Source: Pseudoalteromonas rhizosphaerae
Lineage (GTDB): Bacteria > Pseudomonadota > Gammaproteobacteria > Enterobacterales > Alteromonadaceae
Direction of reading: 5' to 3'
Length of the DNA: 64,000 nt
NCBI RefSeq assembly: GCF_902498845.1
Contig: NZ_CABVLM010000009.1
Coordinates: 186,001 to 250,000, forward strand
Below, piece after piece: positions 18,391 through 28,206 of this stretch. Both the position numbers and the translations under genes were made by a program. The notes under the pieces were generated by a model that searched no databases, was not told the origin of the DNA, and saw only the letters and a program-made list of their open reading frames with translations. The first letter of the stretch is position 1, and the number at the start of each line of letters is the position of its first letter.

Positions 18391-18414
18391 AAGCGCCACT
18401 AAAAAGTGGCGCTT
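18391..18414. terminator. Hairpin terminator between AraC and TonB receptor genes
   Basis: A 10-bp perfect stem, AAGCGCCACT and its complement, with an AAAA loop, between convergent genes. The flanking A/T content supports termination mostly of the plus-strand transcript. Confidence 0.8.
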
Positions 18415-18422
18415 ACTATTAA

Positions 18423-21131
18423 CTACAGCTGGTAGTTAACCCCTACATAATAGGTTGAGCCAAACTCGGTGGTGTTATACAAACGATCGTCCGAGTCACT
18501 ATATTGCTCTTCACGCTGGTTGGTTAAGTTAACTGCTTCGAAAGTGACTTTTAACTTCTCACTTATATTATAAAAAGCTGAAAAATCCACATAAGTCGTA
18601 CCATGAAAGCCAGCTTCATCTTGGTCTGAATCCGATGGCGAAGCTATCTCTGTTAAGTACTCACTACGATACGATGACGATACCCGCATACCCCACTGCT
18701 CTGTTTCGTAATATAACGTGGCATTCGCTGAGTGCTCAGATAAACCAGGGAATGCTTTGGTTGTAAAATACTCATCGCCATCATAGTAATCCATATCACC
18801 GTCAGCGTAAGTGTAGTTGGCGATAACGCCCATGTTATTAAACGGTGCGGGTAAGAAGGTAAAGTCTAATTGGCCGCCTAACTCTAAACCTTGAATACTG
18901 GTTTTTTCGCCATTTACGCTGGTGTAATAAGTAAACTCAGTGGCTGCGGTTTGTCCGGGTGCTAACAAGGCTTCTGAAAAGCCTGTTTGCCCGTAGGGCA
19001 TTTTAGTGCTGCTACCAATTACAAAATTATCAATATCTTTGTAGAATAAGCCTGCGGTGATAAAACCAGTATCATCGATATACCATTCAATCGCAGTGTC
19101 GTAGTTTATTGACTCATAAGGTGAAAGCCCCGGATTACCGGAACTTAGCTCTAGCTTATCTGTGTTAACAGAACCTGAAATAGCAAGCGAGGCTAAAGAA
19201 GGGCGTGTGAGATTTTTACTAATACTTCCTCTTACCTGAACACCCTCGGCGGCATACCAAACTACGTTCAATGAAGGTAACAACTCGGCATAATCTTGTT
19301 CAACCTGCGTTTCTACGTTGTCGCTACCTGTGGATATATAACCGGTTGAAGTAACATCTGTCTTTACGTAACGTACGCCAACGTTACCGCCGAACAACTC
19401 ATTTTGCCATTGATACTCAAGCCATGCTGCACGGGTTTCTTCGGTTAGATCATAAATACTGTTTATCAGTAAATCTTGCTCTGATAGCTCAGAGCTTACA
19501 CCAAAATAATCCTGCGTCTTGGCAACATTTGCAGCAGCCCAGTTTGCTTTGTCATGGCCGTTATAAACACTGAAAAAACTAGCATCTAACCTATTATCAA
19601 TTTCTCCAGATTCAAACTCTCCTTTTAGTGCGTCTTTAACTTGGTAGCCTTTACCGTCAGAGCTAAACTTTTTATTTAAAACGCCATACTTTAATTCACC
19701 CGTGTCGCCTACAAATGTATTGAACGAGAGTTTAATCGTGTCATAGCTAGAGTTCTGTTCGCTTTCATCCAGATCAAACTCGTGCATTTTCCAATTATCG
19801 ATTGAGGCTGTATCAAAGTCATAAGTATGCTTAGCATAAAAACGATCTTGCACATAATCAGAGGTCACTCTACCAAAGCCTTCATAAAACACTTTATCAC
19901 TAACAGGAATAGTAAATTTATTCTCCGAATGACCTAGTAGTAACTTAAGCGCTGTAGATTCACTTAACTGCCAATCAGTTAAAAATGATACTTGGCTAAA
20001 CGTTGTGTCCATTTGCTGTACGCGGCTTTCTGTTGCTAACGTAGCGTTACTAATATCTGTGTAAACAGCTTCACCGTTCTCGTTATAACGCAGCTCATTG
20101 ACCACGGCACCGCCAACTGTTTGTCCACCAGCAGTTGTTGTTCCACCCAAACCACTTAACCCTGCGCCACGCGTTGCTATATGGTGCTCATTTTTATCGT
20201 TGTTAAGCTCCGCATATAAAACATCTAAATCAAACGACAAGCTGTCACTAACTTTATACTGAAAAGCAGAGGTAACACCCAAGCGCTCTTGTTCGTTTTC
20301 CCATGCTGAGTAACGATTACCACGAGCAAAGCGCAACTCTTTATTAGTCACTTTATCTTGCGTTGCTTGATCTAAAGCACTCAAGTCAGAGCCTGCGCCA
20401 TCAAGTGGGCGCCAACGATACGTATTTGTGCCTTGCTCCATCGTATCGCGCTTAGAGTAAGCTAATGAGAATAATGCGCCAAAGTTATCCCAGGTATTTG
20501 AGATCAAACCAGCCAAACGAGGGCTGGTGCCATGTGCCATAGAGTTAGATCCTGCTTGAGCCGAAATCGCCCCTTTTAGACCGTCGTAATCAAACGGCTT
20601 ACTTGGGCGCAGCGCAACTGTACCACCTATGCCACCTTCTTCCATACTTGCCGAGAATGACTTTTTCACATCAATTTGGCTAAATAGTTCAGAGGCAAAA
20701 ACGTTAAAATCAAATCCACGAGAACGGTTAGCCTGCCCTCGGCTATCCATGCTACTGCCACTCGTTGCGAGTACATCTAAACCATTCAGCTCTACTCGAG
20801 TAAAATCAGGACCCAAGCCACGTAGCGATATTTGTCGACCTTCACCACCTTCACGAGTAATAGTTACCCCCGGTACACGTTGCAATGATTCAGCGAGGTT
20901 TAGATCTGGAAAATCAGCAATATCTTCAGCAACAATACTGTCTTGAACCATTAAAGAGTCACGCTTTACGTCACGGTTTTTTAATAAGCTTTGGCGAAAG
21001 CCTTTAACAACTATATTTTCCATCTCTTGCGCTTGCTCGCCTTGCTCTGCTGCAAAAGTTGACGAACTGGTACTGGCTATACCCGCTAAAATTGCCAAGG
21101 TTAAGTAGCGTTTTGTTAATTGCGGTTTCAT
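18423..21131 (-). CDS. Large TonB-dependent receptor (OAR/CAP-type)
   Basis: 902 residues. A signal peptide (cut near Ser-Thr-Phe-Ala-Ala) is followed by the plug (about residues 35-170) with Asp-Leu-Asn-Leu-Ala-Glu-Ser-Leu-Gln-Arg-Val-Pro-Gly-Val and GGIGGT, then a long barrel ending in Tyr-Gln-Leu. This sub-type (TIGR01782-like) is abundant in marine Alteromonadales and often imports carbohydrates or other organic nutrients. It lies 25 bases downstream of the PI-PLC-like gene, so it may import a product of that enzyme. It shares close sequence features (SSMDSRGQ, RGFDFNV) with the receptor at 23828, so the two are probably paralogs. Confidence 0.9.
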   Translation of the reverse strand: MKPQLTKRYLTLAILAGIASTSSSTFAAEQGEQAQEMENIVVKGFRQSLLKNRDVKRDSLMVQDSIVAEDIADFPDLNLAESLQRVPGVTITREGGEGRQISLRGLGPDFTRVELNGLDVLATSGSSMDSRGQANRSRGFDFNVFASELFSQIDVKKSFSASMEEGGIGGTVALRPSKPFDYDGLKGAISAQAGSNSMAHGTSPRLAGLISNTWDNFGALFSLAYSKRDTMEQGTNTYRWRPLDGAGSDLSALDQATQDKVTNKELRFARGNRYSAWENEQERLGVTSAFQYKVSDSLSFDLDVLYAELNNDKNEHHIATRGAGLSGLGGTTTAGGQTVGGAVVNELRYNENGEAVYTDISNATLATESRVQQMDTTFSQVSFLTDWQLSESTALKLLLGHSENKFTIPVSDKVFYEGFGRVTSDYVQDRFYAKHTYDFDTASIDNWKMHEFDLDESEQNSSYDTIKLSFNTFVGDTGELKYGVLNKKFSSDGKGYQVKDALKGEFESGEIDNRLDASFFSVYNGHDKANWAAANVAKTQDYFGVSSELSEQDLLINSIYDLTEETRAAWLEYQWQNELFGGNVGVRYVKTDVTSTGYISTGSDNVETQVEQDYAELLPSLNVVWYAAEGVQVRGSISKNLTRPSLASLAISGSVNTDKLELSSGNPGLSPYESINYDTAIEWYIDDTGFITAGLFYKDIDNFVIGSSTKMPYGQTGFSEALLAPGQTAATEFTYYTSVNGEKTSIQGLELGGQLDFTFLPAPFNNMGVIANYTYADGDMDYYDGDEYFTTKAFPGLSEHSANATLYYETEQWGMRVSSSYRSEYLTEIASPSDSDQDEAGFHGTTYVDFSAFYNISEKLKVTFEAVNLTNQREEQYSDSDDRLYNTTEFGSTYYVGVNYQL

Positions 21132-21156
21132 GGTTTTCTCCGATTAAAATTAAAAG

Positions 21157-22257
21157 TTAAAGTGGGCAATCAGTCACAGCACTCAAACAGCGTACAAACG
21201 GATTTATAGGCTGTTTATCATCTTGCTTGTTCACTAATTTAAAACTGACGAAAGGGGCATTTAGGGGCGTTTGCTTTGCACCTAAATAAAAATCGCTTGA
21301 AATGATCTGCGCTCCAGAGCTGATGGCGCTAATAGCGCGGTTGCTTGGTGACTTTGTTGCATTAAACTCATCGGCACGGGTTCTGACGATAAAGCCTTGT
21401 GTAACAGCCTGCGATATCAATTGCTGCTGTTGCTGGGGATTGTTAAACAATAGAAAAGCGGCATCTGGATGAGTAATCGGCCACGCTGCAAACATATTGG
21501 GCTTTGGTACTTGAGCAAACCGCTGTAGCTGGCGTTCATTTGCATCAAAAATAAATACAAACTTACCTCTTACGCTCTCCAAATCAGGCCAGCCCTGACT
21601 TTTTATCGATTCTGCTAAACCTTGATTTGGCTGTTTGATGTCTGCTGGGGTGAGTAATTTATCTTGCCCTAACACTTTACTAATAACGTTACTCAAGGCT
21701 TGATAGTGATCTACTGAAAAAAGCTCAGGCTGAACGCCTGCAATTTCTTCCCAACGAGTTTCTTTCGCATTAAATAAAATATAAATAGGTAGATGACGAG
21801 GGTGTTGATTTGACCAGTTTTTTAATTGCGTTAAACACTCAGTAAATAAAACACAATGACTGCTCACATCAACATCGGGAATATGTAGCACTTTAAAACC
21901 GGGCTTTGCAAGCTGCTGCTTTTGCACGTCGCTGTATAGTTGATTTTTAGTCCATGCTTGGCCCAGAGGATTTGAATATCGGCCACCTTGACTGTCTGCA
22001 AGTACATCGATCTCAAGCTGTCTTAACCCTAAATCTAGCTGCTCATTAAGTGTAGGGTGTGCATAACTAATTTTATCTGCAAACCCGCTTTCTAAATTAT
22101 CTAGCTTATTGACTATCTGCTCATCAAGCCCTGTTTTATAACTGTTATGACTACCAATCACCTGTAACTCATTAAGCTTTGCAGCTGCTTTTACTGGCAA
22201 GCTGATGGCAGATAAAAAAACGATACCACTAATAACTTGCAACCATTTACTAAACAT
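21157..22257 (-). CDS. Ca2+-dependent phosphoinositide-specific phospholipase C-like secreted enzyme
   Basis: 366 residues with a signal peptide (cut after Val-Lys-Ala-Ala). The PLC-like phosphodiesterase TIM barrel shows His in IGSHNSYK (about residue 37), Leu-Glu-Ile-Asp (about 85) and a second His in VLHIPD, matching the bacterial Ca2+-dependent PI-PLC group. Two Cys near residues 350-365 may form a disulfide. The enzyme likely cleaves phosphodiester bonds in inositol lipids or related compounds outside the cytoplasm. The first gene of an operon with the TonB receptor downstream; the divergent gene is the ECF sigma factor. Confidence 0.82.
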   Translation of the reverse strand: MFSKWLQVISGIVFLSAISLPVKAAAKLNELQVIGSHNSYKTGLDEQIVNKLDNLESGFADKISYAHPTLNEQLDLGLRQLEIDVLADSQGGRYSNPLGQAWTKNQLYSDVQKQQLAKPGFKVLHIPDVDVSSHCVLFTECLTQLKNWSNQHPRHLPIYILFNAKETRWEEIAGVQPELFSVDHYQALSNVISKVLGQDKLLTPADIKQPNQGLAESIKSQGWPDLESVRGKFVFIFDANERQLQRFAQVPKPNMFAAWPITHPDAAFLLFNNPQQQQQLISQAVTQGFIVRTRADEFNATKSPSNRAISAISSGAQIISSDFYLGAKQTPLNAPFVSFKLVNKQDDKQPINPFVRCLSAVTDCPL

Positions 22258-22380
22258 ATCGACCCTTCATTCGCTTAAAAGCGAGTTGTTAATGCCTGTA
22301 AAGAGAGGGGGAAAGTTAAAAAGGCGCCAAAAAAAATTAAATTTTTTTAATTATTCATAATTCGATAAAAGTTAATTTAG

Positions 22381-22401
22381 TTGTCATATTTGTTTGTCAG
22401 C
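22381..22401 (+). promoter_or_regulatory. Conserved promoter-like motif upstream of the sigma factor gene
   Basis: TTGTCATATTTGTTTGTCA begins 59 bases before the GTG start. A closely similar sequence, TTGTCATATATGATTGTTA, lies about 50 bases before the fecR-like gene on the other strand. The first nine bases are identical. This suggests a common promoter element, perhaps recognised by the ECF sigma factor itself. Confidence 0.4.
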
Positions 22402-22439
22402 ATAGGGTAGATTTTTTAATTAAAAATAAGAATATAGCC

Positions 22440-22919
22440 GTGAGTAAACGCGAATTTTCAATTACAACTGAGTTGTTAAAAGATGAGCTAAAATTGAAAG
22501 CCGCAATCCGTAAATGGGTCAAAGTGCCTGAAGATGAGGCTGACGTGTTCCAAGAAACATTTGCCACTGTGATCGAACAAGATAAACATAAAAAAATTGA
22601 TAACCCGCTAGCATACGCTGTTACAGTTGCGCGTCATTTCGCATGGAAATTATCAGCTAAAAAAAGCGAGCCTTACGATGAAACACTTGATACCCGAGAG
22701 TCTGAATGTATTGAGCAGCGCTATTCACAGCACCAACAAATATCAACAATCCAAACGGTGTTAAAAAATATGCCGCCTATGCGCCAACAAGTTTTTATCC
22801 GCCGTCGTTTATACAATCAAAGTAGAGAGCACATAGCCAAAGAGCTTGGTTTAAGTGAAGATGCTGTAAAAAAACATATAAATCGCGCACTCGCGCAACT
22901 TGCTATGCATGCACAATAA
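22440..22919 (+). CDS. ECF-type RNA polymerase sigma-70 factor (FecI-like)
   Basis: 159 residues with sigma region 2 (Asp-Val-Phe-Gln-Glu-Thr-Phe-Ala-Thr-Val, residues about 35-70) and region 4 (Arg-Glu-His-Ile-Ala-Lys-Glu-Leu-Gly-Leu-Ser-Glu-Asp-Ala-Val-Lys-Lys-His, about 125-155). It starts at a GTG because no ATG occurs earlier in the conserved region. Length and sequence fit FecI-type iron/transport sigma factors. The cognate FecR-like anti-sigma and STN-containing receptor are 4 kb away on the other strand rather than in the usual fecI-fecR operon. The NPP1 gene follows 99 bases downstream. Confidence 0.85.
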   Translation: MSKREFSITTELLKDELKLKAAIRKWVKVPEDEADVFQETFATVIEQDKHKKIDNPLAYAVTVARHFAWKLSAKKSEPYDETLDTRESECIEQRYSQHQQISTIQTVLKNMPPMRQQVFIRRRLYNQSREHIAKELGLSEDAVKKHINRALAQLAMHAQ

Positions 22920-23018
22920 CCGGCTTGGTAATTAAAGCTTCATAATAAAAATTGTCTCCTTGGTATTTTTAGTTTGCTCTTTAATAGGACATTCAAACTA
23001 AACTCAAGGAAACGTAAA

Positions 23019-23807
23019 ATGAAAAAATCATGCTTTATCTATACCTTCGCTTTTGTCAGTACAACTCTTTTCTGTCAGGCAGTACAAGCTGCTCCACCGC
23101 CAAAAATTGCAGAGTTTACAACCAATGATGCTAAAAAATGGGCCCCTCGTTTTGATTATGATACAGATGGCTGCTACCCATCGGTTGGGATCGGCAGTAA
23201 TGGTCAAGTTAATGGTGGATTAAAGCCAACGGGTAGTATTAGAGGGGGCTGCAGGGACTACTCTGATTTAGTTAACTCAAATACTAATCATCGTAGTACC
23301 TGTGTTAATAACGGCAGTGTTCAATATTGTGCACATATGTATGCATTATATTTTGAGAAAGATCAGGCGATAGATAACGCATGGTTTGATGATGTTTTCA
23401 GCCATAGACATGACTGGGAATACGTAATTGTATGGCTTACCAATAACAATTTAACTCATATTAGTTATTCCAAGCATCGCGGTGCTGTTACAGCTGCCAA
23501 AAGCGATTACGCTTACAATGATGCTCAGCAACAACATGTTCGCATTGTGTATCATAAAGATGGCGCATCAACTCACGTATTTAGACCTGGTGGTGCGCAA
23601 GAGGTGGCAGAGAACGCAACTGGGGAGTGGCATACACCAACACTAGCTTCATGGCAGTTAATGCAAGGCGATGTAGGGACAACAAATGCCGATTTACAGT
23701 ATTTATTTAATACCACCAGCTTTGATAAAGCTAACACTCCTTTTAATGATGGTAACTTTATCAATAAGCTTAACTCATCGCTGCCTAATGGTTATCCGGG
23801 CTTCTAA
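23019..23807 (+). CDS. NPP1/NLP necrosis-inducing family secreted protein
   Basis: 262 residues with a signal peptide (about 24 residues, cut at Val-Gln-Ala). The central motif SHRHDWE (residues 128-134) is a variant of the NLP heptapeptide GHRHDWE; the acidic and His residues that bind the divalent cation are kept and the first Gly is Ser. Two N-terminal Cys pairs may form disulfides. Plant-active NLPs are cytolysins that bind glycosyl inositol phosphoryl ceramides. Start at 23019 is chosen for its AAGGA ribosome binding site and signal peptide. The gene may belong to the sigma-factor regulon by position. Confidence 0.88.
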   Translation: MKKSCFIYTFAFVSTTLFCQAVQAAPPPKIAEFTTNDAKKWAPRFDYDTDGCYPSVGIGSNGQVNGGLKPTGSIRGGCRDYSDLVNSNTNHRSTCVNNGSVQYCAHMYALYFEKDQAIDNAWFDDVFSHRHDWEYVIVWLTNNNLTHISYSKHRGAVTAAKSDYAYNDAQQQHVRIVYHKDGASTHVFRPGGAQEVAENATGEWHTPTLASWQLMQGDVGTTNADLQYLFNTTSFDKANTPFNDGNFINKLNSSLPNGYPGF

Positions 23808-23827
23808 TAGCATTAAAATTAAAAACG

Positions 23828-26722
23828 TTACAGCATCAATATAAAGCGAAGGTAATACTGCCTTCCTGCTTGAGTGGTGTTGTATATCGCATGATGTTGG
23901 CCTGCATACTCTCGGTAGTATTCATTACTAAGATTATTCACGCCAACATTTAATTCAAGTACATCGTTTAAAGCAAAATAAGCAGACCAATTAATACGCC
24001 TAAACGGTAAAAACCCCGTCTCGAACTGATCAACCCATATCTGCTGATAATTTATTTCACTAATATAACCACTACGATAATTCAGCTGTAGTCGGCTGCC
24101 CCATGTTGGTTGTTGGTAATCTACTGAAAAATTAGCCACATGTTTAGATAACCCTTCTAACTGCCCGGTATACTTAAACATATCAGCAAAACGGTAATCT
24201 CGTTCGCTATCAGCGTAACTATAAGCCGCATTAAGAGTTATATAGGGTTGCAAGTGGTGGGTTAAATCAATATCGATACCCTTCACCCAAGCCGTTGCTT
24301 GGTTCACCCGCTGATATAAATTTTTATCATCAGCAACCTGCTGATAATTGATTAATCCTGATAATTTTTTAACATACAAACCGCTCACAAGTTGAGTGTG
24401 TGAATCGACACTACCAATCAACTGCATTGTAAATTGCTGACTTTCATAAGCTGATAACGATGTATTACTCACTTCATAGCCTGTTATACCCGATAACGGC
24501 TGCTTGGTTGGGTTAAAGTATTTGGTGGCCACAGGCGTTAAGTTCTCACTTACATTTAAGCGGGCTTGCCAATTAGCTGAAAGTGCATGTCTAAAATTAG
24601 CTGAAAAGAGCGGCCGTGAATAGCAACTGTTTTTGCTTTCAAAGTTTTTTGCTTGATAGACTTGCTCATCAAAATGCTCGATGCGCATACCTAAATCAAC
24701 ACTATAATCATCCTGCTGATACTCATACTGCAACCAAGCGGCGCTGTTAATTCGCTCTAAGCTATAACTTTGCGAATCTAAAATATCGCCACTATCGAGG
24801 CGAATATCGGTTAAGTAACGCTTGGCCACATTACTATTGTTGACGCCTAGCCAAGATACTTCTTTATGGTAATCAACGATCTTACTTAATTCACTATCAA
24901 GTGCACTATCTAAAAGGCCTGTATTAAATTCTCTTTTATAAAGGTCATCCTGCTGTTTTTGAACTCGCTCATCGACAAAACGTTTATACTGGACACCAAA
25001 TTGCCAAAGGGTTGCGTCATGCTGGTAACTAAAACTTATATTACCCTGCTGCTGTTCAATTAATGACTGGTTAGCCTGTATATCGATTTCGTCTAGTTGC
25101 CATTGTCTACTCGACTGTAAATCCATACTGTAACTATTATGAGGATGAGCCAGTTGAGGTGAGTAGTCGGTTGTTAAATTGCTAAATCCTTTTAAAAATA
25201 CTTTTTCATCTTTTGGCACGTCTAACTCGTTTTTCGAGCTCCCTAACAACCAATTCAACTTAAGTTTTGCAGAAAGCCAATAATCACCTCGCCAAGTGAG
25301 CTGCGAAAATTGTGTTGTTTTGTTTATTTGCCGACTCTCAGTAGCTATTTGCGCATTTTCAAACTCTGCAAAGCGCAAGTAATCATGTTCATCAATTTCA
25401 AGCTGCGTAATTTTACTCGGCTGCTCGCTACCGGCTACGAGTGCAGAGGAGTTGATCCCTCTAGTTGAAAGGTGATACTCCTGCTTTTGGTTATTAAGCT
25501 CTGCATATAACCAATCAAGTTTATGGCTAAAGTTATCACCATAATAATGTACAGCAGCGGTAACCCCTTGCTGTTTAATAGTGTTATTCCAAATGGAATA
25601 TCGATTTCCACGCGGAAAGTAAACCTCTTGTGCTTGTAGCTTTTGCTGTATGTCAGTACTAAGTTGGCTAATGTCAGTACTTGCAATATCTAAATGCCGC
25701 CACCGATAGGTATTGTATCCCTGCTCTTGCGTTACTTTGTGATTTATACTGCCGCCGAGCATATAAAACCAATGCCGGCGTTTGTATTGCCAAGAAAACG
25801 CACCACGATATGTGGGCTCATCAACAAAGTCTGTTTGGCTGTATTCAAACATGGTATTTAATTGCGACTCTTCATCCATAAGCTGTTCAGCGCTGCTGGT
25901 ATAGAGATTAATGTTGCCCGCAATTCCTCCGCTATCCTGAACAACACTATATTCTTTAACGATATCGACCTTTTCAAATAACTCACTTGGCAACACATTA
26001 AAATCAAATGCAATCGCACGTTCATTTTGTCCTCTGCTATCAAGCGAAGAACCATGTATAGCAAGGGTCTGCATACCGTTTAATGCAACATGAATAAAAT
26101 CACCACTTAATCCTCGCATTGCAACCTGCCTTGCCTCAGCACTGTCGTAACTGGCCGATATTCCTGCAACATTAAGTAATGAATCAGCTAAATTATTAGT
26201 CGCAAAGCTCGCGGCATTCATTAATGATATTGATTCAACTCGCACAGCGTCATCGGGGTTCACATCGTTATTAACTGAATATCTACGAGCCCTTTTAGTC
26301 TGTACTGACGAAGCACTAATGATCACTTCTTCAAGGGGGATATCTTTTTTTTCGGGCAGGCTTGGCGCATTATTAATAGATTTATCATTTTCAACTGCAT
26401 TTATTGTTAACTGAGAGACGATTAGAGAGCCCTCTAATTGCCCAATATTAACTTGGTAGTGAGTCGCTATTAACCGGATGATGCTTGTTAAATCATTGTC
26501 ACCGAAGTAATAAAAATCGGCAGATATATTAGCCAAATCAGCGGCAAAAAAAACGGCTTCACCGGTTTGCTCTGAAAGCATTTTTAGACTGCCAAATAAA
26601 TCTTTCGCCTGAACTACCACTAAATGTTCATTAGAGTTAGAGGTAGTTATAGCTTGTTGACTAAAGCTAAGTTGGCTATTGCAGAGACAGAGTAACAGGA
26701 ATAAACCGCTTACTCTTTGCAT
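23828..26722 (-). CDS. TonB-dependent transducer with N-terminal STN domain
   Basis: 964 residues. After a signal peptide (about 21 residues) comes an STN (secretin/TonB N-terminal) domain at about 35-110, which in FecA-type transducers contacts FecR in the periplasm. The plug follows, with Asn-Leu-Ala-Asp-Ser-Leu-Leu-Asn-Val-Ala-Gly and DSGGIAGN, then a barrel ending in Leu-Met-Leu. It starts one base after the fecR-like stop. With FecR and the ECF sigma factor it forms a cell-surface signalling set: ligand binding at the outer membrane would activate sigma-dependent transcription. The ligand is unknown. Confidence 0.9.
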   Translation of the reverse strand: MQRVSGLFLLLCLCNSQLSFSQQAITTSNSNEHLVVVQAKDLFGSLKMLSEQTGEAVFFAADLANISADFYYFGDNDLTSIIRLIATHYQVNIGQLEGSLIVSQLTINAVENDKSINNAPSLPEKKDIPLEEVIISASSVQTKRARRYSVNNDVNPDDAVRVESISLMNAASFATNNLADSLLNVAGISASYDSAEARQVAMRGLSGDFIHVALNGMQTLAIHGSSLDSRGQNERAIAFDFNVLPSELFEKVDIVKEYSVVQDSGGIAGNINLYTSSAEQLMDEESQLNTMFEYSQTDFVDEPTYRGAFSWQYKRRHWFYMLGGSINHKVTQEQGYNTYRWRHLDIASTDISQLSTDIQQKLQAQEVYFPRGNRYSIWNNTIKQQGVTAAVHYYGDNFSHKLDWLYAELNNQKQEYHLSTRGINSSALVAGSEQPSKITQLEIDEHDYLRFAEFENAQIATESRQINKTTQFSQLTWRGDYWLSAKLKLNWLLGSSKNELDVPKDEKVFLKGFSNLTTDYSPQLAHPHNSYSMDLQSSRQWQLDEIDIQANQSLIEQQQGNISFSYQHDATLWQFGVQYKRFVDERVQKQQDDLYKREFNTGLLDSALDSELSKIVDYHKEVSWLGVNNSNVAKRYLTDIRLDSGDILDSQSYSLERINSAAWLQYEYQQDDYSVDLGMRIEHFDEQVYQAKNFESKNSCYSRPLFSANFRHALSANWQARLNVSENLTPVATKYFNPTKQPLSGITGYEVSNTSLSAYESQQFTMQLIGSVDSHTQLVSGLYVKKLSGLINYQQVADDKNLYQRVNQATAWVKGIDIDLTHHLQPYITLNAAYSYADSERDYRFADMFKYTGQLEGLSKHVANFSVDYQQPTWGSRLQLNYRSGYISEINYQQIWVDQFETGFLPFRRINWSAYFALNDVLELNVGVNNLSNEYYREYAGQHHAIYNTTQAGRQYYLRFILML

Positions 26723-26723
26723 C

Positions 26724-27683
26724 TTAGTTATTACGTATAATAATTTGCTCGGAGTATTGCGATACTCTTAATTTATTGGCTAAAGCAAGCATCTGCAGCG
26801 TTTGCTTTGGCGTGTTTAGATTAAACCGACCAGTAACAAGCATTGATTTAAGGGTGCTATCTTCTAAGCTAATTTTTTCACTCATTTGTCGGTCAAGCTT
26901 TGCAAGTACAGAACCCAAACTCATTTGATAAGCATCCAGCCACTGTGGTTGTGTGTTATCTAGATCCAAGTAATGATTGAATGACTTAGGCAGGAGCTTC
27001 ACCTCCCCCATTTTTCCATCAATGATTTCAACACTTTGTCCAGCGGTTAACTCAACGGTGGTGTTATCTAGCTGATTTGCGACATGAACACTGCCATGAA
27101 CTACAATAACCTGAGTACCAAAGTCACTTTTATCTACCGAGAATTCAGTACCCGTCACCGTAACCCGCGTATCTCCAGCATCAACAATAAATGGTTGGTT
27201 ATCACTTAAATGTTGCACAGAAAAAAGCGACTCACCTTGGCTTAGCTCAACCTTACGTGACTGCTTCGTAAATAAATAACTAAGGGTACTTTGCGGGCCA
27301 ACCTTCATGGCAGAGCCATCAGGTAAATCAACATAGCGCGATTGTGAAGTGTTTGTTTTTGCGATTATACTTTCTGGCTTAGCAGGTGACTGTATGGCTA
27401 AAAAATTAACCGCGATGAGTAAAAAAACTGAACAAAATGCACTTGCCCATAACCACTTAGTCATTGGCTTTTTACTGCTTACAGGGAGCTGCTCGGCTTG
27501 TTCTTCGAGCATATTTTCAAGTTCATCAGAACGCCATATTTTAAGACATTTTTGATAAGCATCACGATGTTCAGGCGCCTCATCCAGCCAGATTCTAAGT
27601 TGTTGCTGTTGTTCGTCTGACAAGCTATTTGATAACTCAGCCCAATTGGCTGCTTGCTCGAAAATGGCGATTCTATCTGTCAT
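26724..27683 (-). CDS. FecR-family sigma factor regulator
   Basis: 319 residues. The N-terminal cytoplasmic segment has the FecR/DUF4880 pattern (Ala-Ala-Asn-Trp-Ala-Glu-Leu and the Arg-x-Trp-Leu-Asp-Glu-Ala-Pro-Glu-His-Arg helix). A single membrane helix lies at about residues 77-95, and the periplasmic FecR domain (Asp-Leu-Pro-Asp-Gly-Ser, Val-Thr-Val-Thr-Gly-Thr-Glu-Phe) follows, then an STN-like C-terminus. FecR proteins hold the sigma factor until the transducer signals. First gene of a two-gene operon with the STN receptor. The sigma factor gene is separate, unlike the classical arrangement. Confidence 0.9.
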   Translation of the reverse strand: MTDRIAIFEQAANWAELSNSLSDEQQQQLRIWLDEAPEHRDAYQKCLKIWRSDELENMLEEQAEQLPVSSKKPMTKWLWASAFCSVFLLIAVNFLAIQSPAKPESIIAKTNTSQSRYVDLPDGSAMKVGPQSTLSYLFTKQSRKVELSQGESLFSVQHLSDNQPFIVDAGDTRVTVTGTEFSVDKSDFGTQVIVVHGSVHVANQLDNTTVELTAGQSVEIIDGKMGEVKLLPKSFNHYLDLDNTQPQWLDAYQMSLGSVLAKLDRQMSEKISLEDSTLKSMLVTGRFNLNTPKQTLQMLALANKLRVSQYSEQIIIRNN

Positions 27684-27713
27684 GTGTGATTTATTAAATA
27701 AAGTTCAAGGTAG

Positions 27714-27734
27714 CATAACAATCATATATGACAA
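27714..27734 (-). promoter_or_regulatory. Conserved promoter-like motif upstream of the fecR-like gene
   Basis: On the minus strand TTGTCATATATGATTGTTA lies 30-50 bases before the fecR-like start. It matches the motif in front of the ECF sigma factor gene in its first nine bases and at most later positions. Confidence 0.4.
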
Positions 27735-27889
27735 TTTGGCTACACAGATCATTTAATACCCCTCAACTACTACATGCTTCACTATAAACAAAAATATCTG
27801 ACAACCATATTTCGATATCTAACGAAACATAAGGTTTTCCAAGTGGTTATATTACCGATAACAATTAAGTGACATTGATGGAGAAAAAA

Positions 27890-28195
27890 ATGATAGCCGT
27901 TTTATTTGAGGCGTCAGCGATACCAGAAAAGCAAGAACGATACTTTCAATTAGCAGAACAATTAAAGCCTCTTCTGCGTGATATTAATGGATTTATATCT
28001 ATTGAACGGTTTCAAAGCACAACCAATCCAGACAAGTTTATTTCCCTGTCTTGGTGGGAAAATGAGGAAGCAATTAAACATTGGAAACAGAACTTTCATC
28101 ATCAGCTTGCTCAAGATGAGGGGAAAACGTCTATTTTTTCTTTTTACAAAATCAACATTTTAACCTCAACTCGAGCATATAGCTCTAATAACTAA
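27890..28195 (+). CDS. Antibiotic biosynthesis monooxygenase (ABM) domain protein
   Basis: 101 residues, a ferredoxin-like alpha/beta barrel of the ABM superfamily ([19 protein letters not shown]). The ATG at 27890 has GGAG six bases upstream; a GTG 21 bases earlier is less likely. Some family members act as cofactor-free oxygenases, others as stress proteins; no function can be assigned here. The ACT-domain gene follows after 11 bases and the ArsR gene after that, so the three probably form an operon. Confidence 0.85.
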   Translation: MIAVLFEASAIPEKQERYFQLAEQLKPLLRDINGFISIERFQSTTNPDKFISLSWWENEEAIKHWKQNFHHQLAQDEGKTSIFSFYKINILTSTRAYSSNN

Positions 28196-28206
28196 GGAAT
28201 TGTACG

